A DNA stretch of 64,000 nucleotides, taken from assembly GCA_005281725.1 (NCBI GenBank), contig SSBO01000003.1, positions 2,407,824 to 2,471,823 on the forward strand, given 5' to 3'. The notes below the pieces were generated by a model. The model made no database searches and was not told where the DNA came from. It saw nothing but the letters and a program-made list of their open reading frames with translations. The first letter of the stretch is position 1. Each line of letters opens with the position of its first letter. This DNA is from Wuchereria bancrofti. Its lineage: Eukaryota; Nematoda; Chromadorea; Rhabditida; Onchocercidae. The translations under genes and the position numbers were made by a program. Below, in pieces: positions 63,717 to 64,000 of the stretch.

Positions 63717-64000
63717 TAGAAAAACGACGTAGAGAAATTTTCTGATTAATAAATGATTTGTTAATCCGAATAATCTGAAGTAATCTAAATAAATAAAATT
63801 TTGCAAAATGATGAAAATATTCAAATATATCACGTTTAATGCCGTGCATTTCATTTTTTTTTTACATGACGTAAAAAAAAAACAAAGAAAATGATAAATA
63901 ACGAAAATTAACTTTTGCGGAGTTTTGATTCCTTAAATTAGAGTTCATTTTTGAAATTACATAATGGAACAAATCTTGAAAACATAAGTTACTTTATCTT
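63717..64000. other. Upstream flank of the ammonium transporter
   Basis: A+T-rich sequence containing a minus-strand open stretch continuous with the candidate first exon (to 63854) that is hydrophobic but begins in an A/T run. It may be 5' UTR or outron. No promoter motif can be named. Confidence 0.4.

Overview
The window is nuclear DNA of an animal and most likely of a nematode, plausibly a filarial or related parasitic species. It is strongly A+T-rich with long homopolymer runs. Genes are broken into short exons joined by GT...AG introns, mostly with the T-rich TTTTCAG-type acceptors typical of nematodes. Several apparent start codons lie 10-25 bases after an acceptor that has no upstream donor, as expected for spliced-leader trans-splicing. 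The gene set (ShK-plus-haem-peroxidase, gustatory-receptor-like protein, tandem aquaglyceroporins, ammonium transporter with a long C-terminal tail) fits this. Species assignment is inference. All gene models were built by hand from splice sites, reading phase and protein similarity recalled from memory; no search was run.

Layout from left to right: (1) an Aurora-type Ser/Thr kinase on + at about 0.5-2.6 kb; (2) a secreted protein with two ShK domains and an animal haem peroxidase domain on +, 15 exons, 4.9-14.3 kb; (3) a multi-pass membrane protein resembling gustatory receptors on -, 7 exons, 16.9-19.7 kb; (4) an aquaglyceroporin on -, 6 exons, 21.0-22.9 kb; (5) a second aquaglyceroporin on -, core exons 26.4-29.5 kb, with a probable first exon 14.6 kb upstream at 44.1 kb; (6) an ammonium transporter (Amt/Rh family) on -, 53.7-60.0 kb, with a possible first exon at 63.7 kb. 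The stretches 29.5-44.0 kb and 44.1-53.7 kb are A+T-rich, with simple repeats and no gene I can support.

How the genes relate: the two aquaglyceroporins are tandem paralogues. Four consecutive exons have identical lengths (127, 138, 119 and 215 bases) and identical phases, and the spacer between them holds a diverged local duplication wrapped around one copy of a dispersed repeat. Together with the ammonium transporter they make a same-strand run of small-solute channel and transporter genes, which may be coincidence. The peroxidase is probably a cuticle or extracellular-matrix enzyme. I found no CRISPR array, operon of unknown genes or other clearly new system. The observations most worth following are the missing AG at one Aurora splice acceptor, the loss of both haem-linking acidic residues in the peroxidase, the very long first intron of the second aquaporin, and the undescribed dispersed repeat.
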